This document shows positions 25,207-34,207 of a stretch of 64,000 bases of DNA, one piece after another. The notes under the pieces were generated by a model. It searched no databases, had not been told where the DNA came from, and saw only the letters and a program-made list of their open reading frames with translations. The translations under genes and the position numbers were made by a program. The stretch is from Bog-113 sp965226755. Its GTDB lineage: Bacteria > Acidobacteriota > Terriglobia > Bryobacterales > Bryobacteraceae. Numbering within the stretch: position 1 is the stretch's first letter; the number at the start of each line of letters is the position of its first letter. Where the stretch lies: contig CBDDDT010000003.1 of NCBI GenBank assembly GCA_965226755.1, forward strand, positions 1,550,001-1,614,000, in the 5' to 3' direction.

Positions 25207-26205
25207 ATGAGAACTGTGATGCTGGCGATGGCGATGGCGTTCGCTTTGGATGCGGCAGTGGCGATTCCGGAGATCGCGCCGAAGCATCCGGTGCAGCCGC
25301 AAGTGAACGCGGTTGCGTGGCGGCCGGACGGGAAGCTGCTGGCGCTGGGGACTTTCCAGGAAGTGCGCCTGGTGGATCCGGCGACGCAAGCCGTGGCGGC
25401 GACTTTGAAGGGCCATGCCGAGCAGGTGCGGGCGGTGGCGTTTTCACCGGATGGGAAGCTGCTGGCGGCGGCGGGCGGTTTGCCGGCGCGGAGCGGTGAA
25501 GTGAAGATCTGGGACGTGGAGGCGCGGAAAGAAATCCTCACAATCAAAGGTCACAGCGATTGCATTTACGGGGTTGCGTTCTCGCCCGACGGCAAGACGG
25601 TGGCGACGGCGGGTTACGACAAGCTGATTTATTTATGGAATGTGGCGGACGGGACGCAGGCGCGGAAGCTAAAGGACCACATCGACGCGGTGATGGCTCT
25701 GGCTTTTACGCCGGACGGGAAGCTGCTGATTTCGGCGTCGGCGGACCGGGCGGTGAAAGTTTGGAATCCGCGAACCGGGGAGCGGCTTTATACGCTGAGC
25801 GAGCCGGCTGACGCTCTGAATGCGCTGGCCATTTCGCGGGATGGAAAATACCTGGCCGCGGGCGGTTATGACAAGACGATTCGGATCTGGTCGATTGACG
25901 AGAAAGGCGGCAAACTGGAGCGTTCTCTCATCGCGCATGAAGATGCGATTTTGCAGCTGGCGTTTTCACCGGACGGCAAGACGCTGATTTCGAGCGCGGC
26001 GGACCGGACCTTGAAGTCGTTCGATACGGAGACGCTGACGGAGCAGCACGATTGGCCGACGCAGTCGGACTGGGTGCTTGCGCTGGCATTTTCGCCGGAT
26101 GGAAAGCACATCGCGGCGGGACGTTTCGACGGCAGTTTGTCGATTCTGGATGCGGGCGCGACCAGACTGGCGGCGGCGCCGGTTCTGTCGAAGGAGGGAT
26201 TTTAA
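25207..26205 (+). CDS. Exported WD40-repeat beta-propeller protein
   Basis: The 332-residue protein has a short signal peptide (LAMAMAFALDAAVA) followed by seven WD40-type repeats. These are seen as recurrent AFSPDGKxxA and xIWD or xVWN motifs (VKIWDVEARKEI, IYLWNVADG, VKVWNPRTG, IRIWSIDEKGG). The repeats make a single closed propeller, a protein-interaction platform rather than an enzyme. The gene starts 8 bp after the DUF1549 gene and its TAA shares a base with the ATG of the next gene. The three secreted products probably form one assembly. Confidence 0.9.
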   Translation: MRTVMLAMAMAFALDAAVAIPEIAPKHPVQPQVNAVAWRPDGKLLALGTFQEVRLVDPATQAVAATLKGHAEQVRAVAFSPDGKLLAAAGGLPARSGEVKIWDVEARKEILTIKGHSDCIYGVAFSPDGKTVATAGYDKLIYLWNVADGTQARKLKDHIDAVMALAFTPDGKLLISASADRAVKVWNPRTGERLYTLSEPADALNALAISRDGKYLAAGGYDKTIRIWSIDEKGGKLERSLIAHEDAILQLAFSPDGKTLISSAADRTLKSFDTETLTEQHDWPTQSDWVLALAFSPDGKHIAAGRFDGSLSILDAGATRLAAAPVLSKEGF

Positions 26206-28541
26206 TGCGGCGCGCGCTGCTGGTGATGCTCGCGGGAGCGCTCGGGCTTCTAGCAGGCGAAGGATCGCCCTCGGGAACCCGCATAACGCCTCCGACGCTG
26301 CGGGAAGTATCGCCGTTGGGCGTTCCTCGCGGGGGCACGGTGGAAATCGCGATCACGGGTTATAACCTGGCGCGCGCGTCGGCGATTTACTTTGATGAGC
26401 CTTCGATCAAATCGCGGATCACACGCATCCGCGAATTGGCGGATCAGGACGATGTGCGGCTGGGCGGCAACGGAACGCCGCTGACGGTTGATCTGGGCCC
26501 GCTTCCGGCGCGCAATGAGGTGACGGCGGAGTTGGATATTCCACTGCAGGCGCCGATCGGCCTGGTTCGATTTCGCGTGCTGACGCCGTTAGGCTTGAGC
26601 CCGGAAGGAACGCTTTCGATAGAGCCTTTCTATGGGGAGACGGCGGATCGCGAGCCGAACGATACGGCGGAGACCGCGGTTCTGACTGAGCTGCCGACGG
26701 CGCTGGTGGGAACGATTTCGAAGCCGGGCGACGTGGATTATTTTCAGCTGAAAGCGCGGGCGGGCGAACAGGTGGTGTTCGAGGATACAGCGCGGATGCT
26801 GGGATCGGCGTTGCAGCCGGTGATCACGATTTCCGACGAGAACGCGAACGTGCTGCGGAGTTTCAACGCCAAGGACGCGGCGGCTTTTGGATACCGGTTT
26901 GAAAAGGCGGGCACTTACTTCGTCAAGGTTTCCGATTATGAAGAATCCGGCAGCGGGCGGCACTTCTACCGGATTCTGATGGGGACGATGCCCGTGACGT
27001 TGAGCGCCTTTCCCCTGGGGCTGGAGCGGGGAAAAACGGCGGAGATTTCGTTTAGCGGGTTGAATTTGCCGGCCCGCGGCGCGACCGTCCGCGGTGAACC
27101 GAATGACGGGGAAACCGACGCGATGTGGGTGCGTCCGCAAGGCGCTACGGGACCGTCTTTTACGCGCGTGCGGCTGGCGGTGGGGAAGGAACGCGAGATG
27201 GCGGCCCAATCCACGACTGCGGCGCAGCCCGTTGCGCCGCCGGTGACGATCAACGGGCGGATGACGGAGGAGCATCACGATTTTCGTTTCCACGCGCGAA
27301 AAGGGCAGAAGCTCGTATTCGAAGTGAACGCGGCGCGGCTGGGCTCGCCGCTGGACTCGCAGCTCGAGATTCTGGATGCGAAGGAACAGCCGGTGGAACA
27401 AGCCACGGTGCGCGCCATTCTGCAGACATCGCTGGCGTTGCGGGATGAGGCATCGAGCGACGTGGGCGTGCGGTTGGATTCCCAAGCGGGATTGCAGGCG
27501 GGCGATCTGCTGATGATCGGTACCGAGATCGTGCAGGTAGACGCGATGCCGAAGGGGCCGGATGACGATTTCCTGCTGACGAACTTTGGGGGACAGCGCG
27601 TGACGCTGCTGGACACGACCGCGGAAGCGCACGCGGTGGATACGCCAGCTTACAAGGTGCAGGTGCATCCGGCGGGGGCGAAGTTCGCGCCGAACGGATT
27701 GCCGTTGACGCACCTGATGTACCGGAATGACGACGGCGGCGCGGGATTCGGGAAAGATTCACGCCTGCATTTCAAGGCGCCGGCGGACGGGGATTACGTG
27801 GTGCGGCTTCGCGATGTGCGAGGTCTGAAAGGACCGGAGTATGGATACCGGCTGACGATTCGCGAGCCTGCGCCCGATTACCGGCTAAGCGTTACTCCGC
27901 GCAATCCGAACGTGCCGGCGGGCGGCCGCATTCCGCTGACGGTTACGGCGTTGCGGCTGGATGATTTCGACGGGGCGATTCCGGTTTCGGTGAAAGGCTT
28001 GCCCGCGGGGCTGCATGCGACCGATGGGGTGATCGCGCCGGGACAGAAATCGACGACGCTGACCTTGAGCGCGGATGCGGACGCGAAGATGGATGGGGCG
28101 TGCGCTCTGGACGTGGAGGACGGAAAAGGCCGCAAGGCGAGCGCAGAGGACCGTTTGATGCTGATCGCGCTGATGCCGCGGGCCGATGTCGCGGTGGAAT
28201 CGGCTACGCGGGAAGTGACGCTGGCCCCGGGCGGCCGGGCGACGATCGAAGTGACGGTGAACCGGGAAAACGGGTTTGCCGGGCGCGTGCCGCTCAACGT
28301 GCGGAATGTGCCGCCGACGGTGAGGGTGATCGACATCGGGCTGAATGGGGTGCTGGTGAACGAAAATGAGACGCGGCGGACGTTCACGCTCGAGGCGCTG
28401 CCCGGGGCGGAACCGATCGACCAGACGGTTTACGTCTCCGGCGACGTGGAGACGAGAGCAGCGCAGCAGAATTCATTTCTGACGGGGCCGATCACGCTGC
28501 GCATCCGGAAGAGCGGGAAGCCGGAGGTGTCGAGCCAGTGA
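26205..28541 (+). CDS. Secreted protein with IPT/TIG-like and pre-peptidase C-terminal (PPC) domains
   Basis: The start ATG at 26205 overlaps the WD40 stop (TAATG) and follows AAGGAGG by 7 bases. The 778-residue product has a signal peptide (LLVMLAGALGLLAG). It then has an IPT/TIG-like beta-sandwich (VSPLGVPRGGTVEIAITGYNL) and PPC domains marked by EPNDTAETA, PGDVDYFQLKARAGEQVVFE and AGTYFVKVSDYE, with a second set near residues 355-560 (HHDFRFHARKGQKLVFEV). The C-terminal third has further beta-sandwich repeats (GLPAGLHATDGVIAPGQKS). No catalytic motif is evident. It is likely a cell-surface adhesion or scaffold protein working with the upstream gene products. Confidence 0.85.
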   Translation: MRRALLVMLAGALGLLAGEGSPSGTRITPPTLREVSPLGVPRGGTVEIAITGYNLARASAIYFDEPSIKSRITRIRELADQDDVRLGGNGTPLTVDLGPLPARNEVTAELDIPLQAPIGLVRFRVLTPLGLSPEGTLSIEPFYGETADREPNDTAETAVLTELPTALVGTISKPGDVDYFQLKARAGEQVVFEDTARMLGSALQPVITISDENANVLRSFNAKDAAAFGYRFEKAGTYFVKVSDYEESGSGRHFYRILMGTMPVTLSAFPLGLERGKTAEISFSGLNLPARGATVRGEPNDGETDAMWVRPQGATGPSFTRVRLAVGKEREMAAQSTTAAQPVAPPVTINGRMTEEHHDFRFHARKGQKLVFEVNAARLGSPLDSQLEILDAKEQPVEQATVRAILQTSLALRDEASSDVGVRLDSQAGLQAGDLLMIGTEIVQVDAMPKGPDDDFLLTNFGGQRVTLLDTTAEAHAVDTPAYKVQVHPAGAKFAPNGLPLTHLMYRNDDGGAGFGKDSRLHFKAPADGDYVVRLRDVRGLKGPEYGYRLTIREPAPDYRLSVTPRNPNVPAGGRIPLTVTALRLDDFDGAIPVSVKGLPAGLHATDGVIAPGQKSTTLTLSADADAKMDGACALDVEDGKGRKASAEDRLMLIALMPRADVAVESATREVTLAPGGRATIEVTVNRENGFAGRVPLNVRNVPPTVRVIDIGLNGVLVNENETRRTFTLEALPGAEPIDQTVYVSGDVETRAAQQNSFLTGPITLRIRKSGKPEVSSQ

Positions 28542-28560
28542 GCAGGGCTTCCGACAGAGA

Positions 28561-29046
28561 TCAGTGTTTGGCTTTGGTCAGCTTGTAGGCTTCGCGGGCG
28601 GTCTGCAACTGCTTGGCGTGCGAGTCGGCGTGGTCGGCGTAGAGTTCGAGGATCTGCTGAAGGGTCATTTCGCCGCGAACGGAGTGCGTGCCTTTGCGCT
28701 TGAACGTTTCCGGGGGCAGGTCTTTGAGGAGCTCATAATTGTCGGCGCGCAGGAGCCGGAAGTGCTGCAGGGAAGTCGCAGGCTTGCGTTTATCGTAATC
28801 GAGGTTCTGGGCCCAGGCGGCTTCGTCATAGTTGACGAGAGTGGGGTTGGGCTCGGCGATGACGGCGCGAAAGCGGTAGGCCGCGACGGTTTCGGAGTCG
28901 GCGAGATGCCGGGTGATCTGGCGTATGCTCCACTTGCCGGGGGCCGGGACGAAGTCGTTCTCCTCACCGAAGACGCCGGTCAGCATCACCGCGATCACTT
29001 CGGGAGCGCGGCGAAAACGTTCGAGCAACATGGCGACCTCACTCAT
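28561..29046 (-). CDS. DinB/YfiT-like four-helix putative metal-dependent enzyme
   Basis: The 161-residue protein matches the DinB-like superfamily: GKWSIRQITRHLADSETVAAYRFRAVI carries the first metal His (HLADSE), and LYADHADSHAKQLQ supplies two more His residues near residue 140. Members are four-helix bundles that bind a divalent metal and include thiol-dependent transferases and detoxification enzymes. Many are of unknown substrate. It is monocistronic and convergent with the PPC-domain gene, 19 bp away. Confidence 0.88.
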   Translation of the reverse strand: MSEVAMLLERFRRAPEVIAVMLTGVFGEENDFVPAPGKWSIRQITRHLADSETVAAYRFRAVIAEPNPTLVNYDEAAWAQNLDYDKRKPATSLQHFRLLRADNYELLKDLPPETFKRKGTHSVRGEMTLQQILELYADHADSHAKQLQTAREAYKLTKAKH

Positions 29047-29082
29047 TTAATTTCCTTCTTTCGTTGGCGCGGGTTTGGCTTC

Positions 29083-29241
29083 TCAGTAGTAGTCGGCGCA
29101 GCTCATGTAATAGCCGCATTGGGCGCAGAATAACTTGCACTTGCGCTGCGCCAGGCGGCAGGAGCATAGGGGGCAGAAGAGCATAGGCTGATCGGCGATG
29201 GGGGGCGGCGCGGGCGCGGCAGGGCTTTGTTCAGGCTGCAT
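29083..29241 (-). CDS. 52-residue Cys-rich putative zinc-ribbon protein
   Basis: A 53-codon frame from ATG at 29241 to TGA at 29083 encodes a Pro/Ala-rich N-terminus (about 1-18) followed by LFCPLCSCRLAQRKCKLFC and AQCGYYMSCADYY. The spaced Cys pairs (CPLC, CKLFC, CGYYMSC) form a compact zinc-ribbon-like arrangement. Similar short proteins ending CGYYMSCSDxY recur in Acidobacteriota as far as I recall, but no function is known. It lies between dinB-like and gamma-glutamyltransferase genes and is transcribed away from the latter. It was found by direct reading of the reverse strand. Confidence 0.7.
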   Translation of the reverse strand: MQPEQSPAAPAPPPIADQPMLFCPLCSCRLAQRKCKLFCAQCGYYMSCADYY

Positions 29242-29295
29242 GAAGGACTAGTATACGGCGGGCGCGGGCGCGCGACTTAGAATGGGAGCAGTCTC

Positions 29296-31137
29296 ATGCT
29301 CCGGTTCTCCGCGTGCGCGTCCGCATCCCTGGTTGTATTTTTTTCTTTCGCACCTCTTCAGGCGCAGCGCTTGAACGAGCGGCCGATGCGGTATGCGTCA
29401 CGAGGATTGCAAGCCGCGATCGCGGGGGGAAGCGATTACGCGACAGGCGCGGGGATGCGGATCTATTCCAAAGGCGGCAACGCGGTGGATGCGGGCGTGG
29501 CGGCGATGTTCGCGGCGTCGGTGACGGAGTTTTCGCATTTTGGTTTTGGGGGAGAAGCGCCGATTCTGATCCGGACGGCGGACGGGAAAGTGCATGCGAT
29601 CGCCGGCGTGGGGACGATGCCGAAGCTGGCGACGGCAGAGTTCTTCCGCTCGCGCCCATTGGAACTGGGCGAGATGACGGAGGTTCCGGATAAGACCGGC
29701 TTGCGGGGGATGATTCCGGTAGCCGGGATTATGCCGGCGCTGGTTCCGGGGATGGTCGACGCGACGCTGGTGGCGCTGCGCGAATACGGAACGAAGTCGT
29801 TCAACGAGGTGATCGCGGATGCGATCGATTTCGCCGACGGCGAGCCGATCGACGAATTGCGATCGCGGACGCTGGAGGAGTGCCGGCCGTTTTTCGATCT
29901 GTGGCCCTCATCCAAAAAACACTGGCTGGCGGGCGGTCACGTTCCGAAGCCAGGGGAGATCTTCCGCCAGCCGGATCTGGCGCGCACGCTGCGGGCGATG
30001 GCGGAAGCCGAGCGCAAGGCGCTGGCTTCGGGAGCGGGACGACAGCAGGCGATCGATGCGGTGCGGGATTACTTTTACCGCGGGGAAATTGCGCGCAAGA
30101 TCGATGCTTACAGCCGCGAGAACGGCGGACTGCTGCGTTACGAGGACCTAGCCGCGTTCCGGCTGAAACCGGAGGAAGCGGTTTCGACGGATTACAAGGG
30201 CTATGAAGTGTATAAGCCGGGGTTTTGGAGCCAGGGCCCGTCGATGATCGAGGCGCTCAATATTCTGAATGGATTTGATCTGGCGTCCATGCATCTGAAT
30301 TCGGTGGAGTACATCAGCACGGTCGCCGAGGCGCTGAAGCTGGCGTATGCCGATCGCGATACATACTATGGGGATCCCAAGTTCAGCCGCGTGCCGGCCG
30401 CGACGCTGCTCTCTCAGGCGTATGCGGATGAGCGGCGCAAGCTGATCGAGCATGATGCCTCGCTGGAGTTCCGGCCTGGCGAGATCAATGGCAAGACCGG
30501 TGAGCATCCCTCGAAGGCGGTGATGACGAAAGGGAACATCGACGACCGGCTGATGGCTAAGGATACGACGTGCATTGACGCCGTGGATAAGAACGGCGTG
30601 ATGTTCTCATCGACGCCATCGGGAGCGTGGCTGCCATCGGTGATCGCGGGCGATACGGGGATACCGCTCACGGAGCGGGCGCAAAGCTTTCTGCTGATTC
30701 CAGGGCACCCGAACGAACTGGCTGCGGGCAAGCGGCCGCGGGTGACGCTAAGCCCGACGCTGATCACCAGAGACGGCAAGCCGTTTATGGCGCTCTCGAC
30801 GCCGGGCGGGGATAACCAGGATCAATCGCTGATTCAGATGTTTCTGGATGTGGTGGAGTTTCACATGGGGACGGAAGCCGCGGTGGAAGCGCCGCGCTTT
30901 CAGACGCGGCACCTGGTTTCGAGCTTCGATAATCACGCAATGAATCCGGGGAACCTGGTGCTGGACGAGCGCATCCCGGCAGCGGTGGGGCAAGAATTGA
31001 GCGCGCGCAAACATATCGTGGAGACGGCCTCGCGATGGAACAGCGGCGCGGCGCCGGTGATGATCCGGGTGACCCCGTTTGGCGTTCTGGAGTCAGCGGC
31101 TGACCCGTTTGGCTACCGCTCGGCGCGTGCCTGGTAA
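29296..31137 (+). CDS. Gamma-glutamyltransferase-family Ntn hydrolase, exported
   Basis: The 613-residue protein has a signal peptide (FSACASASLVVFFSFAPLQAQ) and the full gamma-glutamyltranspeptidase layout. These include SKGGNAVDAGVAAMFA, HFGFGGEAPI, LKLAYADRDTYYGDP and the autoprocessing site DTTCIDAVDKNG, where Thr424 would become the N-terminal nucleophile of the small subunit. Later elements are RPRVTLSPTLI and TPGGDNQDQSLIQMFLDV. Such enzymes cleave gamma-glutamyl amide bonds of glutathione-like compounds or related acyl amides in the periplasm. Substrate specificity cannot be assigned. The gene is complete, with start ATG at 29296. Confidence 0.92.
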   Translation: MLRFSACASASLVVFFSFAPLQAQRLNERPMRYASRGLQAAIAGGSDYATGAGMRIYSKGGNAVDAGVAAMFAASVTEFSHFGFGGEAPILIRTADGKVHAIAGVGTMPKLATAEFFRSRPLELGEMTEVPDKTGLRGMIPVAGIMPALVPGMVDATLVALREYGTKSFNEVIADAIDFADGEPIDELRSRTLEECRPFFDLWPSSKKHWLAGGHVPKPGEIFRQPDLARTLRAMAEAERKALASGAGRQQAIDAVRDYFYRGEIARKIDAYSRENGGLLRYEDLAAFRLKPEEAVSTDYKGYEVYKPGFWSQGPSMIEALNILNGFDLASMHLNSVEYISTVAEALKLAYADRDTYYGDPKFSRVPAATLLSQAYADERRKLIEHDASLEFRPGEINGKTGEHPSKAVMTKGNIDDRLMAKDTTCIDAVDKNGVMFSSTPSGAWLPSVIAGDTGIPLTERAQSFLLIPGHPNELAAGKRPRVTLSPTLITRDGKPFMALSTPGGDNQDQSLIQMFLDVVEFHMGTEAAVEAPRFQTRHLVSSFDNHAMNPGNLVLDERIPAAVGQELSARKHIVETASRWNSGAAPVMIRVTPFGVLESAADPFGYRSARAW

Positions 31138-31138
31138 G

Positions 31139-32089
31139 GTGGATTCCCTTTTTGACGAACAGGAAGCTTTCGACCGGGAGGCTCTGACCGCGCGCGTACG
31201 GGCGCTGGCGGAGCGAAACATCTTTTTAGGCGGCAGCTCGTGGAAGTATGAAGGATGGCTCGGGCAAATCTATTCGCGTTCGCGGTATCAATCGCGCGGG
31301 CGGTTTTCAAAGAAGCGATTTGAGGAGACGTGCCTTGAAGAGTACGCGGAGGTTTTTCCAACCGTTTGCGGGGACTTCGCGTTTTATCAATTCCCAACCG
31401 ACGATTTCTGGCGCAGGTTGTTTGGGCAGGTGCCGGACGGATTTCGTTTTGCATTCAAGGTTCCGGAGCAGATCACGTGCCGGTTGTTTCCGTCGCACCC
31501 TCGGTATGGAGCACAGGGAGGCGACGAAAATCCGTCGTTTCTGGATGCGGATCTTTTCCGCGATGGGTTCCTGCGCGCGCTGGAACCTTACGGGGCAAAG
31601 ACCGGGCTGCTGGTTCTTGAATTCGGGGCTTTTCCGCAACGCGCGTTTGCCGGGCCACTGGAATTTATAGACAGGCTGGATCCGTTTCTGGCGAAACTGC
31701 CGGACGGATGGCGATATTCGGTGGAGATCCGAAATCCCGACTTTCTTGTGCCGGACTATTTCGCGTGTTTGCGCACGCACGGAGTCGCGCATGTTTATAA
31801 CGCGTGGACTAAGATGCCGCAGATCCGTGAGCAGATGGCGATTCCGGATTCCGTGACGGCCGACTTTGTAGTGACACGCGCGCTGCTCCGGCAGGGCAGG
31901 CCGTATGAGGACGCCGTGCGGATGTTTTCGCCTTACGCGGAGGTGCGAGAACCAAATCCGCTGGTTCGGGACGGGATTCGGGAGATCATCCATATCTCGC
32001 GCGAGCAGGGCAAAACCGCGTTCATTTTTGTGAATAATCGGCTGGAAGGAAACGCGCCCGGAACGATCGTTTCGATTTTGGACGACTAA
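31139..32089 (+). CDS. DUF72 (YecE-like) domain protein
   Basis: GTG at 31139 is preferred because it gives the natural N-terminus (V/M)DSLFDEQEAFDREAL; upstream codons overlap the gamma-glutamyltransferase end and lack similarity. The 316-residue product has the DUF72 TIM-barrel pattern: FLGGSSWKYEGWLGQIY near the N-terminus, EVFPTVCGDFAFYQFPTDDFWRRLFGQ, FRFAFKVPEQIT, and YSVEIRNPDFL, ending FIFVNNRLEGNAPGTI. Function of the family is unknown. The stop overlaps the convergent response-regulator stop by 4 bases. Confidence 0.85.
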   Translation: MDSLFDEQEAFDREALTARVRALAERNIFLGGSSWKYEGWLGQIYSRSRYQSRGRFSKKRFEETCLEEYAEVFPTVCGDFAFYQFPTDDFWRRLFGQVPDGFRFAFKVPEQITCRLFPSHPRYGAQGGDENPSFLDADLFRDGFLRALEPYGAKTGLLVLEFGAFPQRAFAGPLEFIDRLDPFLAKLPDGWRYSVEIRNPDFLVPDYFACLRTHGVAHVYNAWTKMPQIREQMAIPDSVTADFVVTRALLRQGRPYEDAVRMFSPYAEVREPNPLVRDGIREIIHISREQGKTAFIFVNNRLEGNAPGTIVSILDD

Positions 32090-32475
32090 CCCCGCCGGAA
32101 GAGAGCCCGGACGCGGGAGAGCAACTCCTGCTCGGAGAAGGGGTTGGCGAGGAAGTTCGGCTGACGGATAAAGCCGGGAACGTGCTGCAACAGATCACGG
32201 CTGAAATGGGAAATCAATAAAGTGGAATTGGTGCGTTGCGATTTTTCGATGTGCTCGGCCAGGTGAATTCCATTTTCACCGTCCATCACCACGGCGGTCA
32301 CTATAAGGTCGAAGTGAATAGAGGTATCGGCGATGGCTTCAGCCTCCTCGGCGCTGGATGCGCTCATTACGGCGTAACCGGAATCGACGAGAATTTTCTC
32401 CGTTCGCTCCCGCCGTTCCGAATTACCATCCACTACAAAAATAGTTTTCCCCGTGCCAGCATGATTCTGGTCCAT
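32086..32475 (-). CDS. Degenerate response-regulator receiver protein
   Basis: The 129-residue protein is a stand-alone receiver domain. Its ATG at 32475 follows GGAGG. The fold is intact (TIFVVDGNSERRERTEKIL at the N-terminus, FDLIVTAVVMDGENGIHLAE in the middle, LLISHFSRD near the end). Two of the key residues are altered: the phospho-acceptor Asp (usual TDVVM) is Ala61, and the conserved Lys of the KPF motif is Asn111 (LANPFSEQEL). The acidic pair at the N-terminus is also reduced (VVDG). It should not be phosphorylated in the usual way and may act as a constitutive or ligand-controlled adaptor. Its stop overlaps that of the DUF72 gene. Confidence 0.82.
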   Translation of the reverse strand: MDQNHAGTGKTIFVVDGNSERRERTEKILVDSGYAVMSASSAEEAEAIADTSIHFDLIVTAVVMDGENGIHLAEHIEKSQRTNSTLLISHFSRDLLQHVPGFIRQPNFLANPFSEQELLSRVRALFRRG

Positions 32476-32597
32476 GGGTCCTCCATTCGGCCTGATGTCG
32501 GCTTTCGTGGCGTCGATACAATTTCCGACACCTCCGGATAATAGCAATCTGTTTGCCAGAATTGATCGCGGATTTGCTGGTGTTATGCTGGCCTGCG

Positions 32598-33932
32598 ATG
32601 CGGGTGGCGGCATTGCTTTGCTTGTTCGGGTTTTCCGTCGCAGCCCAGGGAACCCCCGCCCGCGATGATGCGAAGGGGTTGCTTCTTGAGGTCCGCAAGA
32701 AGGTTTTGCAGACGGTGGTGCGCCTTCCCCGCTATATGTGCACGGAAACCGTGGACCGGTCCATGTTTGAGCCGGAACAGGAAGTTCGAGGCCGATCCTG
32801 TGACGATTTGACCGTGCTGAGGAGGACGAACAACTGGAAAACTCGCGAGCACACTTCCGACCGACTGCGGCTGGAAGTCGCCGTAACCAGTGAGAGCGAG
32901 ATGTACTCGTGGGTGGGCGAAGACCGTTTCCAGGATCGAAGCTTAGCCGAGATGGTTCAAGGCGGGGCAACCTCAACGGGAGCATTCGCTTCCCTGCTGG
33001 TCTCGATTTTCGGGACGAACGACGCCGACTTTTCTTACGAGGGGGATGTGGAAGACCACGGGCGCACGCTCGCTGAATTCGGTTATCGCGTTCCGCTGGA
33101 AAAGAGCAAGTACCGAATCGGAAACAAATCGCAGCATTTTTTTGTGGCCTATGGAGGCACGTTTCTGGCGGACCCGAAGGCCAATGACTTGGTGCGGCTG
33201 ACCGTTCACGCCGATGAACTTCCGCCGGAGCTGAATACTTGTGAAAGCACCACGACGCTCGATTACGGCAGCATGCAGCTGAATGGTTCCGAGTTTCTAA
33301 TTCCGAAAGACGCCCACTGGCGAGTGAGCAACCCCGACGGGAGCGAGTTTGATAACCGGACAGTGTTTTCAGCTTGTCACGAGTTTCTGGGTAAATCGAC
33401 TCTGCGGTTCGACGCGGCGTTCGAGACCGCGGGAACCGCGGCGCGCAAACCCGTTCCGCAGGCCTTGGAGCTGCCTTCCGGGTTGCCGTTTGCCATCGTT
33501 CTGCTGGATGCGATCGATACGGCGAGGGCCGCCGCGGGCGATTTGTTTCGGGCAAGGCTCACGAAACCGATCAAAGGAAACCATGGCGAGATTCTGATCC
33601 CGTCAGGAGCTGCGATCGCCGGACGCATCGTTCGAATCGAGCGGCACTACGAGCCGGCTTCGCAGTTCTTAACACTCGCCCTCAAGATGGAAACGATCGA
33701 AGTCAACGGTGCTCCGCAACCGTTCGCGGCAAGACTGCAGTCGGTTTCCAAGAGGCGTCAAAGGAATGTCGACGCCTTGGTGACGCGAGAAGAATTGGGG
33801 AGTTTTGATCGGATGCTCGATCCGGAGAACCCGGGCGCGGGCTTTCTTCGCTTCGATGATGTCACGCAAGACTACGTCATTCAGCGGGGCTTGATGATTG
33901 CGGGCAGGACAGCTGGGACTGACGTTCGGTAA
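32598..33932 (+). CDS. Exported hypothetical protein of acidobacterial type
   Basis: The ATG at 32598 gives a signal peptide (MRVAALLCLFGFSVAAQG) and 444 residues in all. The N-terminal half has the pattern VVRLPRYMCTETVDRSM, SDRLRLEVAVTSESEMYSWVGEDRF and GAFASLLVSIFGTNDADFSYEG, a signature I associate with uncharacterised proteins of Acidobacteriota. The C-terminal half (about 290-430) is beta-rich with GDLFRARLTKPIKGNHGEILIPSGAAIAGRIVRIE, reminiscent of TraB- or VirB10-like pilus-protein beta-barrels. No catalytic motif is evident. It is divergent from the response-regulator gene and lies 118 bp before the tRNA. Confidence 0.62.
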   Translation: MRVAALLCLFGFSVAAQGTPARDDAKGLLLEVRKKVLQTVVRLPRYMCTETVDRSMFEPEQEVRGRSCDDLTVLRRTNNWKTREHTSDRLRLEVAVTSESEMYSWVGEDRFQDRSLAEMVQGGATSTGAFASLLVSIFGTNDADFSYEGDVEDHGRTLAEFGYRVPLEKSKYRIGNKSQHFFVAYGGTFLADPKANDLVRLTVHADELPPELNTCESTTTLDYGSMQLNGSEFLIPKDAHWRVSNPDGSEFDNRTVFSACHEFLGKSTLRFDAAFETAGTAARKPVPQALELPSGLPFAIVLLDAIDTARAAAGDLFRARLTKPIKGNHGEILIPSGAAIAGRIVRIERHYEPASQFLTLALKMETIEVNGAPQPFAARLQSVSKRRQRNVDALVTREELGSFDRMLDPENPGAGFLRFDDVTQDYVIQRGLMIAGRTAGTDVR

Positions 33933-34050
33933 CGGGACACGATGAACGGGACGGCTGAGAGCGCGTGATAAAATCGGGGATTGTCATGGAGAGGTCTGGT
34001 CGAGGACTGCTCCAATGACACTCCGATGGATTTTTCCGCCATTGGAACAT

Positions 34051-34127
34051 GGGCCCGTAGCTCAGTTGGTTAGAGCGCTACCTTGACACGGTAGAGGTCT
34101 CCAGTTCGAGTCTGGGCGGGCCCACCA
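34051..34127 (+). tRNA. tRNA-Val (anticodon GAC), CCA encoded
   Basis: The 77-base cloverleaf has acceptor arms GGGCCCG (34051-34057) and CGGGCCC (34117-34123), D-arm GCTCAGTTGGTTAGAGC, anticodon stem CTACC/GGTAG with loop TTGACAC (anticodon GAC at 34085-34087), T-arm with TTCGAGT, discriminator A and genome-encoded CCA. The anticodon reads GUC/GUU valine codons. The TPR-CHAT gene begins 80 bp downstream. tRNA genes often serve as integration sites, but no direct repeat of the tRNA 3' end was found downstream. Confidence 0.96.
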
Positions 34128-34207
34128 TAGAATCAATAGCTTGCGGCAGACTCAGCGAGCTGACGAAACTCAATCCTCAGGCAGCTGGGCGTTAAGCTAA
34201 TTTGGTT

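Noticed and set aside
32476..33555. Upstream extension of the response-regulator frame on the minus strand
   Set aside because: The extension is Arg/Ser/Pro-rich and antisense to the secreted unknown gene; GGAGG plus ATG 32475 defines the real start.
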